Origin: Rhodoferax potami
GTDB lineage: Bacteria; Pseudomonadota; Gammaproteobacteria; Burkholderiales; Burkholderiaceae_C
NCBI RefSeq assembly: GCF_032193765.1
Contig: NZ_JAVBIJ010000001.1
Location: 2,294,001 to 2,358,000, forward strand
Direction: 5' to 3'
Length of the DNA: 64,000 bases
Numbering within the stretch: the stretch's first letter is position 1; every line of letters begins with the position of its first letter. The notes under the pieces are model-generated. The model had not been told where the DNA came from. It was given only the letters and a program-made list of their open reading frames with translations, and ran no database searches. Both the position numbers and the translations under genes were made by a program. This document shows positions 36,807 to 46,607 of the stretch, piece by piece.

Positions 36807-38180
36807 ATGACACTCCAACAATTTCTGCTCATCCTGCGGGCCCGCTGGATGATCGCCCTGCTCGCCTTTGCGCTCACCGTGGCCACCACTGTGGCCGTGA
36901 GCCTGCTTATGGCCAAGCAATACACCGCCAGTGCTGCTGTGGTGCTCGACGTGCGCTCGCCCGACCCGGTTAGCGGCCTCATGCTGCAAGGCATGATGGC
37001 ACCCGGTTACATGGCCACTCAGGTGGACATCATCAACAGCGACCGCGTTGCCCAGGCCGTGGTGAAAAACCTGCGCATGGAGAGCAGCCCCGCGGTGCAA
37101 GCCCAGTGGCAAGAAGCCACCCAAGGCAAAGGCTTGCTGCGCGACTGGCTGGCTACTGCGTTGCAAAAAAGCTTGGACGTCAAGCCCAGCCGCGAGAGCA
37201 ACGTCATCAACATCAACTACACCGGCGCAGACCCTGAGTTTGCAGCAGCCATTGCCAACGCATTCGCCCAGGCGTATATGGATGTGAACCTTGACTTGCG
37301 TGTCGCGCCGGCCCGCCAGTTTGCTGCGTTTTTTGAAGAGCAAACCAAAACCGCCCGCGGCCGCCTCGAGGCAGCGCAACAAGCCCTGTCTGACTACCAG
37401 CAGGCCAACGGCATTACCTCTGCCGACGAGCGCATGGACTTTGAAACCGCCAAACTCAATGAGACCAGCAGCCAGCTCACCGGCGTGCAGGCCATGACGA
37501 CTGACAGCCAAAGCAAACGCCAAAACAGCAAAGCCGACACCGTAGCCGAAGTCATGCAAAGCCCGCTGATCAACGGCCTGAAAGCCGACATTGCCCGCCT
37601 GGAAGCCAAGATCACCGAAACCAGCGGCAACCTCGGCAAAAACCACCCGCAAATCCAGCGCAGCGAGGCCGAGCTCGCCACCCTGAAAGCCCAGCTGGAC
37701 GCAGAGACCCGCAAAATCACTGCCTCTATCGACACCACCTACCAGGTCGGCAAGCAGCGCGAGGCCCAGCTGCAAGGCGCCCTGGCGGCCCAAAAAGCCC
37801 GCGTGCTGGAGCTCAACAAACAGCGCGACGAGCTCAATGTGCTGCGCCGCGACATCGAATCCGCCCAGCGCGCTTTCGAGATCGTGAGCCAACGCGCTTC
37901 GCAAACCAATATCGAGAGTCAAACCAACCAAACCAATATAGCGGTGCTAAACCCTGCGAGCGCGCCACCAGCACCATCGAAGCCTCGTGTATTTATCAAC
38001 GTGCTGGTATCGGTGTTTTTGGGCACGTTGTTAGGCGTTGGCCTGGCACTTCTGCTGGAGTTGATGAATCGCCGAGTCCGCTCTACCGACGACCTGGTCG
38101 AGGCTCTGGAGCTGCCTGTGCTGGGCGCCATCAGCTCGGCATCAGGCATGTTTAAACGCACCGCCTTGGGAGTCCGCTAA
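36807..38180 (+). CDS. epsF: chain-length determinant protein EpsF (Wzz/PCP family)
   Basis: The 457-residue inner-membrane copolymerase has a first membrane helix at about 13-34, a Wzz domain (about 5-110) and a long periplasmic coiled coil (about 170-365). A second membrane helix (about 395-415) is preceded by a proline motif (APPAPSKPRVF). It controls EPS length and couples to the kinase-like EpsG, whose start overlaps its stop by one base. Confidence 0.93.
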   Translation: MTLQQFLLILRARWMIALLAFALTVATTVAVSLLMAKQYTASAAVVLDVRSPDPVSGLMLQGMMAPGYMATQVDIINSDRVAQAVVKNLRMESSPAVQAQWQEATQGKGLLRDWLATALQKSLDVKPSRESNVININYTGADPEFAAAIANAFAQAYMDVNLDLRVAPARQFAAFFEEQTKTARGRLEAAQQALSDYQQANGITSADERMDFETAKLNETSSQLTGVQAMTTDSQSKRQNSKADTVAEVMQSPLINGLKADIARLEAKITETSGNLGKNHPQIQRSEAELATLKAQLDAETRKITASIDTTYQVGKQREAQLQGALAAQKARVLELNKQRDELNVLRRDIESAQRAFEIVSQRASQTNIESQTNQTNIAVLNPASAPPAPSKPRVFINVLVSVFLGTLLGVGLALLLELMNRRVRSTDDLVEALELPVLGAISSASGMFKRTALGVR

Positions 38181-39031
38181 TGAATAACAGCACAAAGACC
38201 ATCGGCGACATTCTGGTTGCCACCGGCCGCCTAACGGTGGAAGACGCGGCCCGCATCGTCGAGCGCCAGCGCAAAGACCAGGTGCAATTCGGCGAGGCAG
38301 CCCTCGCCCTGAAGGTGCTGAGCAAAGACGACATCGACTTTGCACTCAGCAAGCAGTTTGACTACTCGTACCTCAGCGACCAAGACCAAAGCGTCAGCCC
38401 CGAGCTGGTAGCCGCCTACAAGCCCTTCAGCCGCGTGGGCGAAAACCTGCGCGCCGTGCGCAGCCAGCTCATGCTGCGCTGGTTTAACACCGACCCCGCC
38501 CGCAAAGTCATGGCCATCGTGAGCCCCGGCAATGGCGAGGGCCGCAGCTTCGTGGCAGCCAACCTGGCGATTGTGTTTGCCCAGCAAGGCGAGCGCACAT
38601 TGTTGATTGATGCCGACATGCGCTCCAAGCCCGAGCGCGGGCAACAAGCCCTGTTCAAGCTGGGCAAGAGCGCGGGCTTGTCTGCCATATTGGCTAACCG
38701 CGCGGGCCTGGAGTCCGCACAACTCATCCCCGGCCTGCCGGGCTTGGCGGTGCTGCCTGCAGGCGCTACCCCACCCAACCCGCAAGAGCTGCTGGGCCGC
38801 CCGGCCTTTGGCGACTTGCTGCGCGCAGCCAGCCAGCAGTTTGATGTGATCATCATCGACACCCCCGCTGGCAGCGACTTTGCCGACGCTGAAATCACCG
38901 CCGCCCGCGCCGGCGCCGCCCTGCTGGTGGCCCGCCAGCATGTGAGCCTGGTGCCCCGCGCCACCCAACTGGCCCGCCGCTTGCAAGACAGCGGTGTTGC
39001 GCTGGTGGGCTCGGTGCTCAACGACGCATGA
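38180..39031 (+). CDS. epsG: EpsG, BY-kinase-like partner of the chain-length protein
   Basis: The 283-residue cytosolic protein has an N-terminal domain (about 1-75) like the N-domains of secretion ATPases (ILVATGRLTVEDAARIV), followed by a ParA/BY-kinase fold. The P-loop reads GNGEGRSFVAANLA, with Arg where the classical Walker A has Lys. Walker A' is TLLIDADMR and Walker B is VIIIDTPAGSDFADAE. No tyrosine cluster is found at the C terminus (it ends GSVLNDA). The GEGRS form may be usual for EpsG, as I recall. It overlaps xrtB by 4 bp. Confidence 0.9.
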   Translation: MNNSTKTIGDILVATGRLTVEDAARIVERQRKDQVQFGEAALALKVLSKDDIDFALSKQFDYSYLSDQDQSVSPELVAAYKPFSRVGENLRAVRSQLMLRWFNTDPARKVMAIVSPGNGEGRSFVAANLAIVFAQQGERTLLIDADMRSKPERGQQALFKLGKSAGLSAILANRAGLESAQLIPGLPGLAVLPAGATPPNPQELLGRPAFGDLLRAASQQFDVIIIDTPAGSDFADAEITAARAGAALLVARQHVSLVPRATQLARRLQDSGVALVGSVLNDA

Positions 39032-39936
39032 GCTCCACCATGAACCACATTCACACTGGCAAACCCGCGCTACCTGCACAGCTACTGGCCTGGCTACCCG
39101 TCATGCTAGGGCTGTCGGTGCTGTACTTGCCTAGCTTGTACGACTTGTTTACCGGCATCTGGGCGAAAGACGAGCAAATGCACGGGCCCATCGTGCTGGG
39201 CATTTCATGTTGGCTCATTTACCGCAACTGGCCCGCAATGCTGGAGGCCAGCCGCGGCGAGCAACCCAGCGCTTGGGGTTGGCCGGTGTTTGTATTCGGG
39301 CTGCTGCTCTATGCGCTGGGCCGCTCGCAAGACATTTTGATTCTTGAAGTCGGCTCGGTCATCTGGCTGCTGATTGCGCTAGCCCTGCTCAACTTTGGCC
39401 CCAAGGCGCTGAAGGCACAGTGGTTTGCGCTGTTTTTTATGTTGTTTATGGTGCCCTTGCCCGGCGCTGTAGTCGACACCGTGACCATGCCCATGAAGAT
39501 GGCCGTGTCTTATGTAGCTGAGCATGTGCTGTTTTGGGTCGGCTACCCCATCGGCCGCAGTGGTGTGATTTTGCAAATCGGGCAATACATGTTGCTGGTG
39601 GCAGACGCCTGCGCGGGCCTGCACACGCTGCTGACCCTAGAGGCCTTGGGCCTGCTGTACCTGAACTTGGTGCGCCGCGATTCATTGTTTCGTAACGTGG
39701 GCCTTGCAATATTGATCGTGCCGATTTCGTTCACCGCCAACGTGATTCGCGTGATGGCACTCAGCTTGATCACCTACCACTTTGGCGACGAGGCCGGACA
39801 AGGCTTTTTGCACGGCTTCGCCGGCATGGTTTTGTTTTTAAGTGCCTTGTTGCTGATCATTGGGTTTGACGGGTTACTGGTCACCTTTGAGCAGTTCAAA
39901 AGCCAGCGCAAAGTAGCAGCAAAGGGTATGGCATGA
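39028..39936 (+). CDS. xrtB: exosortase B (XrtB)
   Basis: This 302-residue polytopic membrane protein (about eight hydrophobic helices) has the three conserved exosortase residues: C195 in ADACAGLHTLL, R241 in TANVIRVMALS and H262 in LHGFAG. Exosortases are proposed transpeptidases or proteases for PEP-CTERM proteins, and three such proteins are encoded in this window. It lies between EpsG and EpsI with 4-bp overlaps on both sides. Confidence 0.95.
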   Translation: MSSTMNHIHTGKPALPAQLLAWLPVMLGLSVLYLPSLYDLFTGIWAKDEQMHGPIVLGISCWLIYRNWPAMLEASRGEQPSAWGWPVFVFGLLLYALGRSQDILILEVGSVIWLLIALALLNFGPKALKAQWFALFFMLFMVPLPGAVVDTVTMPMKMAVSYVAEHVLFWVGYPIGRSGVILQIGQYMLLVADACAGLHTLLTLEALGLLYLNLVRRDSLFRNVGLAILIVPISFTANVIRVMALSLITYHFGDEAGQGFLHGFAGMVLFLSALLLIIGFDGLLVTFEQFKSQRKVAAKGMA

Positions 39937-40610
39937 AACTGCAATTCAAGAGCCTGTTGATGCTCGCGCTCATGGTGTGTGCAGCCTGGATTGCACACGC
40001 CAGCAAGCCCACTGAGCTGATGGCGCAAAACCGTGGCAACCCCAAGCTGGAGGCCATCGTGCCCGCCACCTTCGGGCCATGGCGGCAACTGCAGCAGTCT
40101 GCGGGTCAAGTGGTCAACCCACAGCAAACCGCACTGCTAGAGAGCCTGTATTCCCAAATCCTGACCCGCACCTATGTCAATGCGGATGGTGGCGCCATCA
40201 TGCTGTCAATCGCCTATGGTGAAAACCAAAGCGATGGCCTCGCACTGCACTACCCCGATGTGTGCTACCCCGCCCAAGGCTTCAAGTTAAGCGGCAGCGC
40301 CAACAGTGTGCTGAGCACCAAATATGGCGACATACCGGTGCGGCGCTTGCAAACCGAGCTGGGCCAGCGCAAAGAGCCCCTCACCTATTGGTCCACTATC
40401 GGAAACAAAGCGGTGCAAGGTGGTACCGCACGCAAGCTGGAGCAATTGCGCTACGGATTCCATGGTCAAATTCCGGACGGCTTGATTTTTCGAGTCTCCA
40501 GTATTTCCGGCAACCCACCCTTGGCCTATGAATTGCAAGCGCAATTCATCAGCGACCTGCTGGACGCCATCCAACCCCCACAACGTCAATTTTTATCGGG
40601 CCTTTTGTAA
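39933..40610 (+). CDS. epsI: EpsI-family exosortase-associated protein
   Basis: The 225-residue protein has one N-terminal signal/membrane segment (about 5-25) and a periplasmic EpsI domain with HYPDVCYPAQGFKLSG and VRRLQTELGQRKEPLTYW. Members are fused to or follow exosortases and are needed for EPS production in some species; the mechanism is unknown. It overlaps xrtB by 4 bp and is the last of the eps core before nucleotide-sugar genes. Confidence 0.9.
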   Translation: MKLQFKSLLMLALMVCAAWIAHASKPTELMAQNRGNPKLEAIVPATFGPWRQLQQSAGQVVNPQQTALLESLYSQILTRTYVNADGGAIMLSIAYGENQSDGLALHYPDVCYPAQGFKLSGSANSVLSTKYGDIPVRRLQTELGQRKEPLTYWSTIGNKAVQGGTARKLEQLRYGFHGQIPDGLIFRVSSISGNPPLAYELQAQFISDLLDAIQPPQRQFLSGLL

Positions 40611-40619
40611 GCAAACACT

Positions 40620-41735
40620 ATGAAAAAAGTAGCACTCATCACCGGCGTAACCGGCCAAGACGGTTCTTATTTAGCTGAGCTTTTGCTCAAAAAAGGCTAT
40701 GAGGTGCATGGCATCAAGCGCCGGGCATCGAGCTTTAACACCGACCGTATCGACCACCTGTACCAAGACCCCCATGTCTCGGCACGCAACTTCACACTGC
40801 ACTACGGCGACCTGACCGACAGCAGCAACTTGATTCGCATCATCCAGCAGGTGCAGCCGGACGAAATTTACAACTTGGGCGCCATGAGCCATGTGGCGGT
40901 GTCGTTTGAATCCCCCGAATACACCGCAGACGCGGACGGCATGGGCACCCTGCGTATTCTGGAAGCCATCCGCATCCTGGGCCTGGAAAAGAAAACACGC
41001 TTTTACCAAGCGTCCACCTCTGAGCTGTATGGCCTGGTTCAAGAAATCCCCCAAAAGGAAACCACGCCCTTCTACCCCCGCAGCCCCTATGCAGTAGCCA
41101 AAATGTATGCCTACTGGATCACGGTGAACTATCGGGAGGCCTATGGCATGTATGCCTGCAACGGCATCTTGTTTAACCACGAAAGCCCGCTACGTGGCGA
41201 AACATTTGTAACCCGCAAGATCACTCGCGCCATCAGCCGCATTGCGCTGGGCCTGCAAGACTGCTTGTACTTGGGCAATATGAGCGCCCTGCGCGATTGG
41301 GGCCACGCCCGCGACTATGTCGAAATGCAGTGGCTGATGCTGCAGCAAGACAAGGCGGAAGACTTTGTGATCGCCACCGGCGTGCAGTACAGCGTGCGCC
41401 AGTTTGTGGAGTTTGCAGCGGCCGAGCTAGGCATTCAGTTGGCCTGGAGCGGCGAAGCTGAAAACGAAATCGGCACCGTAGTGGCTATTACCGGCACGGA
41501 AGCCAAGTGCAAAGTGGGCGACGTGATTGTGAAGGTAGACCCGCGCTACTACCGCCCCACTGAAGTGGAAACCCTGTTGGGCGACCCCACCAAGGCCAAA
41601 GAGAAGTTGGGCTGGGTGCCCACGACCAGCTTGCAAGAACTGGTGGCTGAAATGGTGCAAGCCGACTTTACGGCTGCCAAGCGCGATGCGCTGGTCAAGC
41701 TGGCCGGCTTCCAAACCTACGACCACCACGAGTAA
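40620..41735 (+). CDS. gmd: GDP-mannose 4,6-dehydratase
   Basis: The 371-residue SDR enzyme converts GDP-D-mannose to GDP-4-keto-6-deoxy-D-mannose. It has the NADP motif [13 protein letters not shown], the family motif [16 protein letters not shown], and the catalytic triad region STSELYG plus [10 protein letters not shown] (YxxxK). Its substrate comes from ManC, and its product goes to Fcl encoded 11 bp downstream. Confidence 0.96.
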   Translation: MKKVALITGVTGQDGSYLAELLLKKGYEVHGIKRRASSFNTDRIDHLYQDPHVSARNFTLHYGDLTDSSNLIRIIQQVQPDEIYNLGAMSHVAVSFESPEYTADADGMGTLRILEAIRILGLEKKTRFYQASTSELYGLVQEIPQKETTPFYPRSPYAVAKMYAYWITVNYREAYGMYACNGILFNHESPLRGETFVTRKITRAISRIALGLQDCLYLGNMSALRDWGHARDYVEMQWLMLQQDKAEDFVIATGVQYSVRQFVEFAAAELGIQLAWSGEAENEIGTVVAITGTEAKCKVGDVIVKVDPRYYRPTEVETLLGDPTKAKEKLGWVPTTSLQELVAEMVQADFTAAKRDALVKLAGFQTYDHHE

Positions 41736-41746
41736 GCCACTGCGCC

Positions 41747-42733
41747 ATGGACAAGAATGCAAAAATCTATGTGGCGGGCCACCGTGGACTGGTGGGCTCG
41801 GCGATTGTGCGCAACCTGCAGGCTGCTGGTTACACCAACTTGCTGCTGCGCACCCACGCGGAGCTGGACCTGACCAACCAGATCGCCACCGCCGCTTTCT
41901 TTGAGACTGAGAGGCCGGACTACGTGTTTTTGGCAGCAGCCAAAGTGGGCGGTATTGTGGCCAACAACACCTACCCAGCCGAGTTCATCCGCGATAACTT
42001 GCTGATTCAAAGCAATATCATCCACGCGGCTTATGTGAACCAGGTCAAGCGCTTGTTGTTTTTGGGCTCCAGCTGCATTTACCCCAAGCTGGCCCCCCAG
42101 CCCATGCGCGAAGAGCACTTGCTGACCGGCCCCTTGGAGCCCACCAACCGCCCCTACGCCCTGGCCAAAATCGCCGGCGTGGAAATGTGCTGGAGCTACA
42201 ACCGCCAGTACGGCACCAAGTATTTGGCCGCCATGCCCACCAACCTCTATGGCCCGGGCGACAACTACCACCCCGAAAACAGCCACGTGATCCCGGCGCT
42301 GATCCGCAAGTTTCATGAAGCAAAAATGAGTGGCGCCAGCACCGTGACCGTGTGGGGCACAGGCACACCTAAGCGCGAGTTTTTGTACAGCGATGACATG
42401 GCGGACGCTTGTGTGTTCTTGATGAACCTGCCGGATGACAAGTATGAAAGCTTGCTGGGTAGCGACGAATCAAAAACAGGCAAGTTCGAGCCACCGCTGA
42501 TCAACATTGGCGTGGGTCACGATGTGAGCATCAGCGAACTGGCACAGACCGTGAGCGCCACTGTTGGTTTTACGGGCGGTATTACCTTCGACATTAGCAA
42601 GCCTGATGGAACACCACGCAAGTTGATGGATGTTGCCCGCCTGCACAGCATGGGATGGCAAGCACCCACCAAGCTGCAAGCAGGTTTACAGGTTGCCTAC
42701 CAAGACTTCCAGTCGGCCGAAAAAACCAAGTAG
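41747..42733 (+). CDS. fcl: GDP-L-fucose synthase
   Basis: Fcl (WcaG) epimerises and reduces the Gmd product to GDP-L-fucose. The 328-residue SDR protein shows [14 protein letters not shown] at the N terminus, LGSSCIYPK, and [16 protein letters not shown] with the YxxxK pair. Length is typical. Together with gmd it predicts fucose in the polysaccharide. Confidence 0.95.
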   Translation: MDKNAKIYVAGHRGLVGSAIVRNLQAAGYTNLLLRTHAELDLTNQIATAAFFETERPDYVFLAAAKVGGIVANNTYPAEFIRDNLLIQSNIIHAAYVNQVKRLLFLGSSCIYPKLAPQPMREEHLLTGPLEPTNRPYALAKIAGVEMCWSYNRQYGTKYLAAMPTNLYGPGDNYHPENSHVIPALIRKFHEAKMSGASTVTVWGTGTPKREFLYSDDMADACVFLMNLPDDKYESLLGSDESKTGKFEPPLINIGVGHDVSISELAQTVSATVGFTGGITFDISKPDGTPRKLMDVARLHSMGWQAPTKLQAGLQVAYQDFQSAEKTK

Positions 42734-42742
42734 CCAGACCAC

Positions 42743-44248
42743 ATGAAACATGACCTGGCGCGCCGCAGTGTTCAGGCCGTTTTCTGGAGCTACCTGGGAG
42801 CTGGCGGAAAAATAGCCGCTCAACTCGTCATTCAAATACTGCTGGCCCGCATGCTTGGGCCGTCAGTGTTTGGTCAATACGCCGCCGTTCTGGTGGTGAT
42901 TGGGTTCGGGTGGCTATTCGCTGACAGCGGTTTTGGAGCAGCCTTAGTTCAAAAGAAAGACATCGACGACAACGATGTTGGCTACGCGCTTGGCTGGGTG
43001 CTGCTGCTATCGGTTGTTACCGGGGCAGCGATCATGGGTCTATCTCCATGGCTAGCAAAAGCCTTGGGGGACTCTGCGCTGTTGTTTCCACTCCTAGTGT
43101 GCGGCCCCATCATCGTGCTGCAAGCGCTGTCCAACATCAGTACTTCGTTGATGCGCCGCAACTTGGATATGAAACGCAACCAAATCATCCAGCTCATCGC
43201 CTACGTTGTTGGCTTTGGCGTGGTCGCCGTGGTTTTGGCTCAGCAGGGCGCAGGCGTATGGAGTCTCGTCATAGGGTTCCTGGTTCAAACACTCATCTCT
43301 CTTATTGCAGGCTACTGGGTAGTGCGACATACCCTTGTGCCTCGCCTTGAAGGTGATGCCGAACTGCGTAAATTCGGCTTCAGTGTGCTGGGGACCAACC
43401 TTGCCAATTGGGCTATCGACAACCTAGACCGCTTCCTCATTGGCCGGCAGTGGGGCATAGCGGCACTAGGGGCTTACTCGGCAGCATCCAACCTCTCACG
43501 AGTGCCTGTCACCTTATTGGTGTCGTCCTTCCAATCGGTCGTTTTATCGTCGGCATCACGTGTGCAAGACGATCACGAGCGTTTGCGTCGGGGCTTCAGT
43601 GCGGTGTTGTCTTTGGTCAGTTTGGTGACGTTTCCATTAGCGGCAGTGCTGGCACTCAAGGCAGACTTTGTCATACACACACTCTACGGCGACCAATGGG
43701 GGCAAGCAGGTGTGCTGTTTGCCGCTTTTTGCGTCGCGCTGCCTTCGTATGTGTTGCTGTCGGTCACAGGACCTACTCTTTGGGCAGTAGGTGCAGCTGC
43801 AAGTGAATTCAAGGTACAACTTTTTACAGCATTAGTTCTTCTCACGGGGCTGCTGCTGCTTGCTGGTCAACCACTTGCTGCAGCGATCTGGCTCATACCC
43901 TGTGTCTACCTCTTCAGGTTTTTGTTGGTTTATCGCGTATTGGGTAAACGAATTGGACTCGCCAATCGACAAACCCTTCAAGCGATTACCGGTGGCCTTG
44001 TTTTAACTGCCATGGTGATCTGTATTGAGCTCGCTACCACCTGGCTTGCACCGAACCTATCAAACCCCTTGCTGCTCAATGCAGTCCAAGGCGCTTTGCA
44101 CGCCATCGCTTGCTTAACTATTTTGCGACTTGCTCCCCGCTTCTTTATGGGTACTGAACTCTGCACCATGTTGATAAACCGCCGCGCTGAATCCAAAGTG
44201 GCCCGTGTCGCGTGTCAAATCATCTCGCTGAAAGCACCCGCACCATGA
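42743..44248 (+). CDS. polysaccharide flippase, Wzx/WzxC type
   Basis: This 501-residue protein has about 12-14 hydrophobic helices and the N-terminal SVQAVFWSYLGAGGKIAAQL and LLARMLGPSVFGQYAA typical of the MOP-superfamily polysaccharide transporters. It would flip lipid-linked repeat units across the inner membrane. Base composition begins to fall toward its 3' end. The stop overlaps the next start (ATGA). Confidence 0.9.
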   Translation: MKHDLARRSVQAVFWSYLGAGGKIAAQLVIQILLARMLGPSVFGQYAAVLVVIGFGWLFADSGFGAALVQKKDIDDNDVGYALGWVLLLSVVTGAAIMGLSPWLAKALGDSALLFPLLVCGPIIVLQALSNISTSLMRRNLDMKRNQIIQLIAYVVGFGVVAVVLAQQGAGVWSLVIGFLVQTLISLIAGYWVVRHTLVPRLEGDAELRKFGFSVLGTNLANWAIDNLDRFLIGRQWGIAALGAYSAASNLSRVPVTLLVSSFQSVVLSSASRVQDDHERLRRGFSAVLSLVSLVTFPLAAVLALKADFVIHTLYGDQWGQAGVLFAAFCVALPSYVLLSVTGPTLWAVGAAASEFKVQLFTALVLLTGLLLLAGQPLAAAIWLIPCVYLFRFLLVYRVLGKRIGLANRQTLQAITGGLVLTAMVICIELATTWLAPNLSNPLLLNAVQGALHAIACLTILRLAPRFFMGTELCTMLINRRAESKVARVACQIISLKAPAP

Positions 44249-45336
44249 CGATACGCTTTTGCTTGTCACGGGTTCAAGGCCGTGGTGCTGGACTCGGCAA
44301 TGAACTCATTCCTTGGGCACGTTCATTTTTGGCGGCACAAATGCTTGGAGCCCAATGCCTGTCGCCAGCGTTTGGCATGAACACTCGCCGCTATTGGCGT
44401 CACTTTGGCACTCCACGATATGACTTTGTCGTGAACCGCGCTATCGAAAAATTGTTGCCTGTGGTGCGCTATACGGAGGCCGATTTTTTGCGCCACGGCG
44501 GTGGCGATTTTGTGAATGCCTTTGCCCCCTTTGCTGAAGAACACAAACTACACAACCGTGGCCCCTATGTGTTGATTACTGACGGGATGTGGGGCGGCTT
44601 CAGACACATAGCAAAAGCGCGCGACTTTGTTTACAGCACCTTGTACCAAAGCCGCTTTGCTGCCAAAAATCTATTGGCCGTTCAGCGCCGACTCGACCCT
44701 ACAAAAATTACAGTTGGGATGCATGTCAGACTGGGCGATTTTGGTGCTGTGCCCACCGAGCTATCAGCCTACCAAGGCAAGTTCAACCTCGCTTTGCCAC
44801 TGCAGTGGTACCGCAACATAGCGACCAGCCTTGTACGCGAGCTGGGCGATAGGGTGCAATTTCTGATCGTTTCAGACGGCACTGGTGAGCAACTCGCCCC
44901 CCTGTTGCAGGGCCTGAGCGCCGTCACCACATCAGATCTGCCTGATTCTGATTGCTCTGACCTCCTCGCCTTGGCCGATACAGACTTGTTAGTTTGCTCG
45001 GTATCGTCTTTCAGTGCCACAGCTGCCTATCTATCCAAAGCGCCGTACCTCTGGTTTGAACCAAATTTACAAAAGCATCCGCAAGGCTTCTATTCCATCT
45101 GGGGGCATGAGCCCGAACAAATAAAGAAGACCAGTCCTACACAGCAGGCATTGAGAGAAGCTGGAGAACGGCTACTGCAAGGTCGTGGGATGGCGGTTGA
45201 CATGCTGGGCAACCTCCCTAAGCACCTTACCAGCGACTTAATCGCAAACAAAGAACGCCTCTTGCAACAGCGCGACCTCATCCAGTACGGTGTCACCTCA
45301 ATATGCCCTGAGCAGCAAGCCATATCTACAACATGA
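44245..45336 (+). CDS. glycosyltransferase resembling GT11 fucosyltransferases
   Basis: From the ATG at 44245 (4-bp overlap with the flippase) the protein has 363 residues. The N-terminal GRGAGLGNELIPWARSF resembles the G-GLGNQ-F motif of GT11 alpha-1,2-fucosyltransferases. VGMHVRLGDF resembles their HxRRGDY motif, and LLVCSVSSFSATAAYLS fits their third motif. With gmd and fcl just upstream, transfer from GDP-fucose is a reasonable inference. Overall divergence is large, so other GT-B families remain possible. An in-frame ATG at 44212 would overlap the flippase by 37 bp and is less likely. Confidence 0.65.
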   Translation: MTIRFCLSRVQGRGAGLGNELIPWARSFLAAQMLGAQCLSPAFGMNTRRYWRHFGTPRYDFVVNRAIEKLLPVVRYTEADFLRHGGGDFVNAFAPFAEEHKLHNRGPYVLITDGMWGGFRHIAKARDFVYSTLYQSRFAAKNLLAVQRRLDPTKITVGMHVRLGDFGAVPTELSAYQGKFNLALPLQWYRNIATSLVRELGDRVQFLIVSDGTGEQLAPLLQGLSAVTTSDLPDSDCSDLLALADTDLLVCSVSSFSATAAYLSKAPYLWFEPNLQKHPQGFYSIWGHEPEQIKKTSPTQQALREAGERLLQGRGMAVDMLGNLPKHLTSDLIANKERLLQQRDLIQYGVTSICPEQQAISTT

Positions 45337-46601
45337 GCACATCGCATATGCACATCGGATTGGTTGGCCCCATTGCTACGGCAGATATCAAGCACCTATT
45401 AGACGGAGACATCACACGCCTTCCTAAGGGCTACGCTGGTGGGCCCTTGCTCGCAACACTGATTACTGAGTTACTGGCTCGCGGTCATACGGTGAGCGCA
45501 TTCACACTCACTAACGACCTCCCACTAAAGACCGACGCAGCAGTCACAGCTATAGGTGCGGATAACCGGTTTTCGCTGCACTACGTGCCGATGCGACCCA
45601 AAGCATGGCGGCCTAACGGCTGGTTACCAGGCCGAATCATGGACTTCTTCAGATTCGAGATACAAGGACTCAAGCGCGCGATATTGGAGCGCAAGCCCGA
45701 AGTTTTGCACGCTCACTGGGTCTATGAGTTCGCTCTCGCAGCAATAGACACCGGCCTACCACACGTCATTACTTGCCATGACTCCCCGCTTACTATTGCA
45801 AAGCTAAACAGCAGAAGTCGCCCAACGCATAGCCTCTATCGCTGGTTAAGGGTTCTGATGGCCCGCAAAACCTTTAAGTCAGCAAAACTGGTCACGGCTG
45901 TTTCACCCTATATGCGGGATGAAGTTCAGGGAATGACCAAAACGCCCATCCAAGTGGTATCGAATCCCGTTGATGACCTTGCAATTGAGCTTTCGGCAAT
46001 CAGAGATATAGACAATAGACCTGCCATTGCAATGATCTGTAATGGCTGGACCGCTTGGAAAAACCCGGAACCCGGGTTAGTTGCATTTAATAAGTTACTT
46101 GGACGCGTCCCGGCCGCTTCCCTACACTTATATGGCAATGACTTTGGAGCGGGGCAGATTGCCGAAAAATGGTGCAAGGCAAAGGGGATAGAGAAAAACA
46201 TGAAATTCCACGGTGCGGTACCACATAAACAGTTACTTCATTCGTTGGCAAAGCATGACCTCCTATTACATACATCACTCGAAGAATCATTTGGTATGGC
46301 ACTCGCAGAGGCTATGGCAATGGGGTGTCCCGTAGTGGGTGGAGAGGAAAGTGGCGCAGTACCATGGGTACTCAATAACTGTGGCGTTCTCTGCGATATC
46401 AAAGATGAAAATGATATCTATCGAGCACTAATGATTGCTATTGACCCTGAGAACTATAAGGAACTTGCGAAAAAAAGCATTGCCAATGCATCAGACAGAT
46501 TCACCACATCAGTGATAGTCGACGGATATACAAAAGCCTATGCCTCGGCATTGAGCAACAATACAGTAAGCCTGCAATTAGATAGAAAACAGACTATCTA
46601 A
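45333..46601 (+). CDS. glycosyltransferase family 4
   Basis: The 422-residue GT-B enzyme has an N-terminal acceptor domain (VLHAHWVYEFAL near 130) and a C-terminal nucleotide-sugar domain with SLEESFGMALAEAMAMGCPV, the family 4 E-x7-E signature. The donor is unknown. The start overlaps the previous stop by 4 bp. GC content falls within this gene, marking the left edge of the AT-rich part of the cluster. Confidence 0.87.
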   Translation: MSTSHMHIGLVGPIATADIKHLLDGDITRLPKGYAGGPLLATLITELLARGHTVSAFTLTNDLPLKTDAAVTAIGADNRFSLHYVPMRPKAWRPNGWLPGRIMDFFRFEIQGLKRAILERKPEVLHAHWVYEFALAAIDTGLPHVITCHDSPLTIAKLNSRSRPTHSLYRWLRVLMARKTFKSAKLVTAVSPYMRDEVQGMTKTPIQVVSNPVDDLAIELSAIRDIDNRPAIAMICNGWTAWKNPEPGLVAFNKLLGRVPAASLHLYGNDFGAGQIAEKWCKAKGIEKNMKFHGAVPHKQLLHSLAKHDLLLHTSLEESFGMALAEAMAMGCPVVGGEESGAVPWVLNNCGVLCDIKDENDIYRALMIAIDPENYKELAKKSIANASDRFTTSVIVDGYTKAYASALSNNTVSLQLDRKQTI

Positions 46602-46607
46602 AATACT

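Noticed and set aside
44212..44244. Upstream ATG for the fucosyltransferase-like gene
   Set aside because: It would overlap the flippase by 37 bp; the ATG at 44245 gives the ATGA coupling seen throughout this operon.
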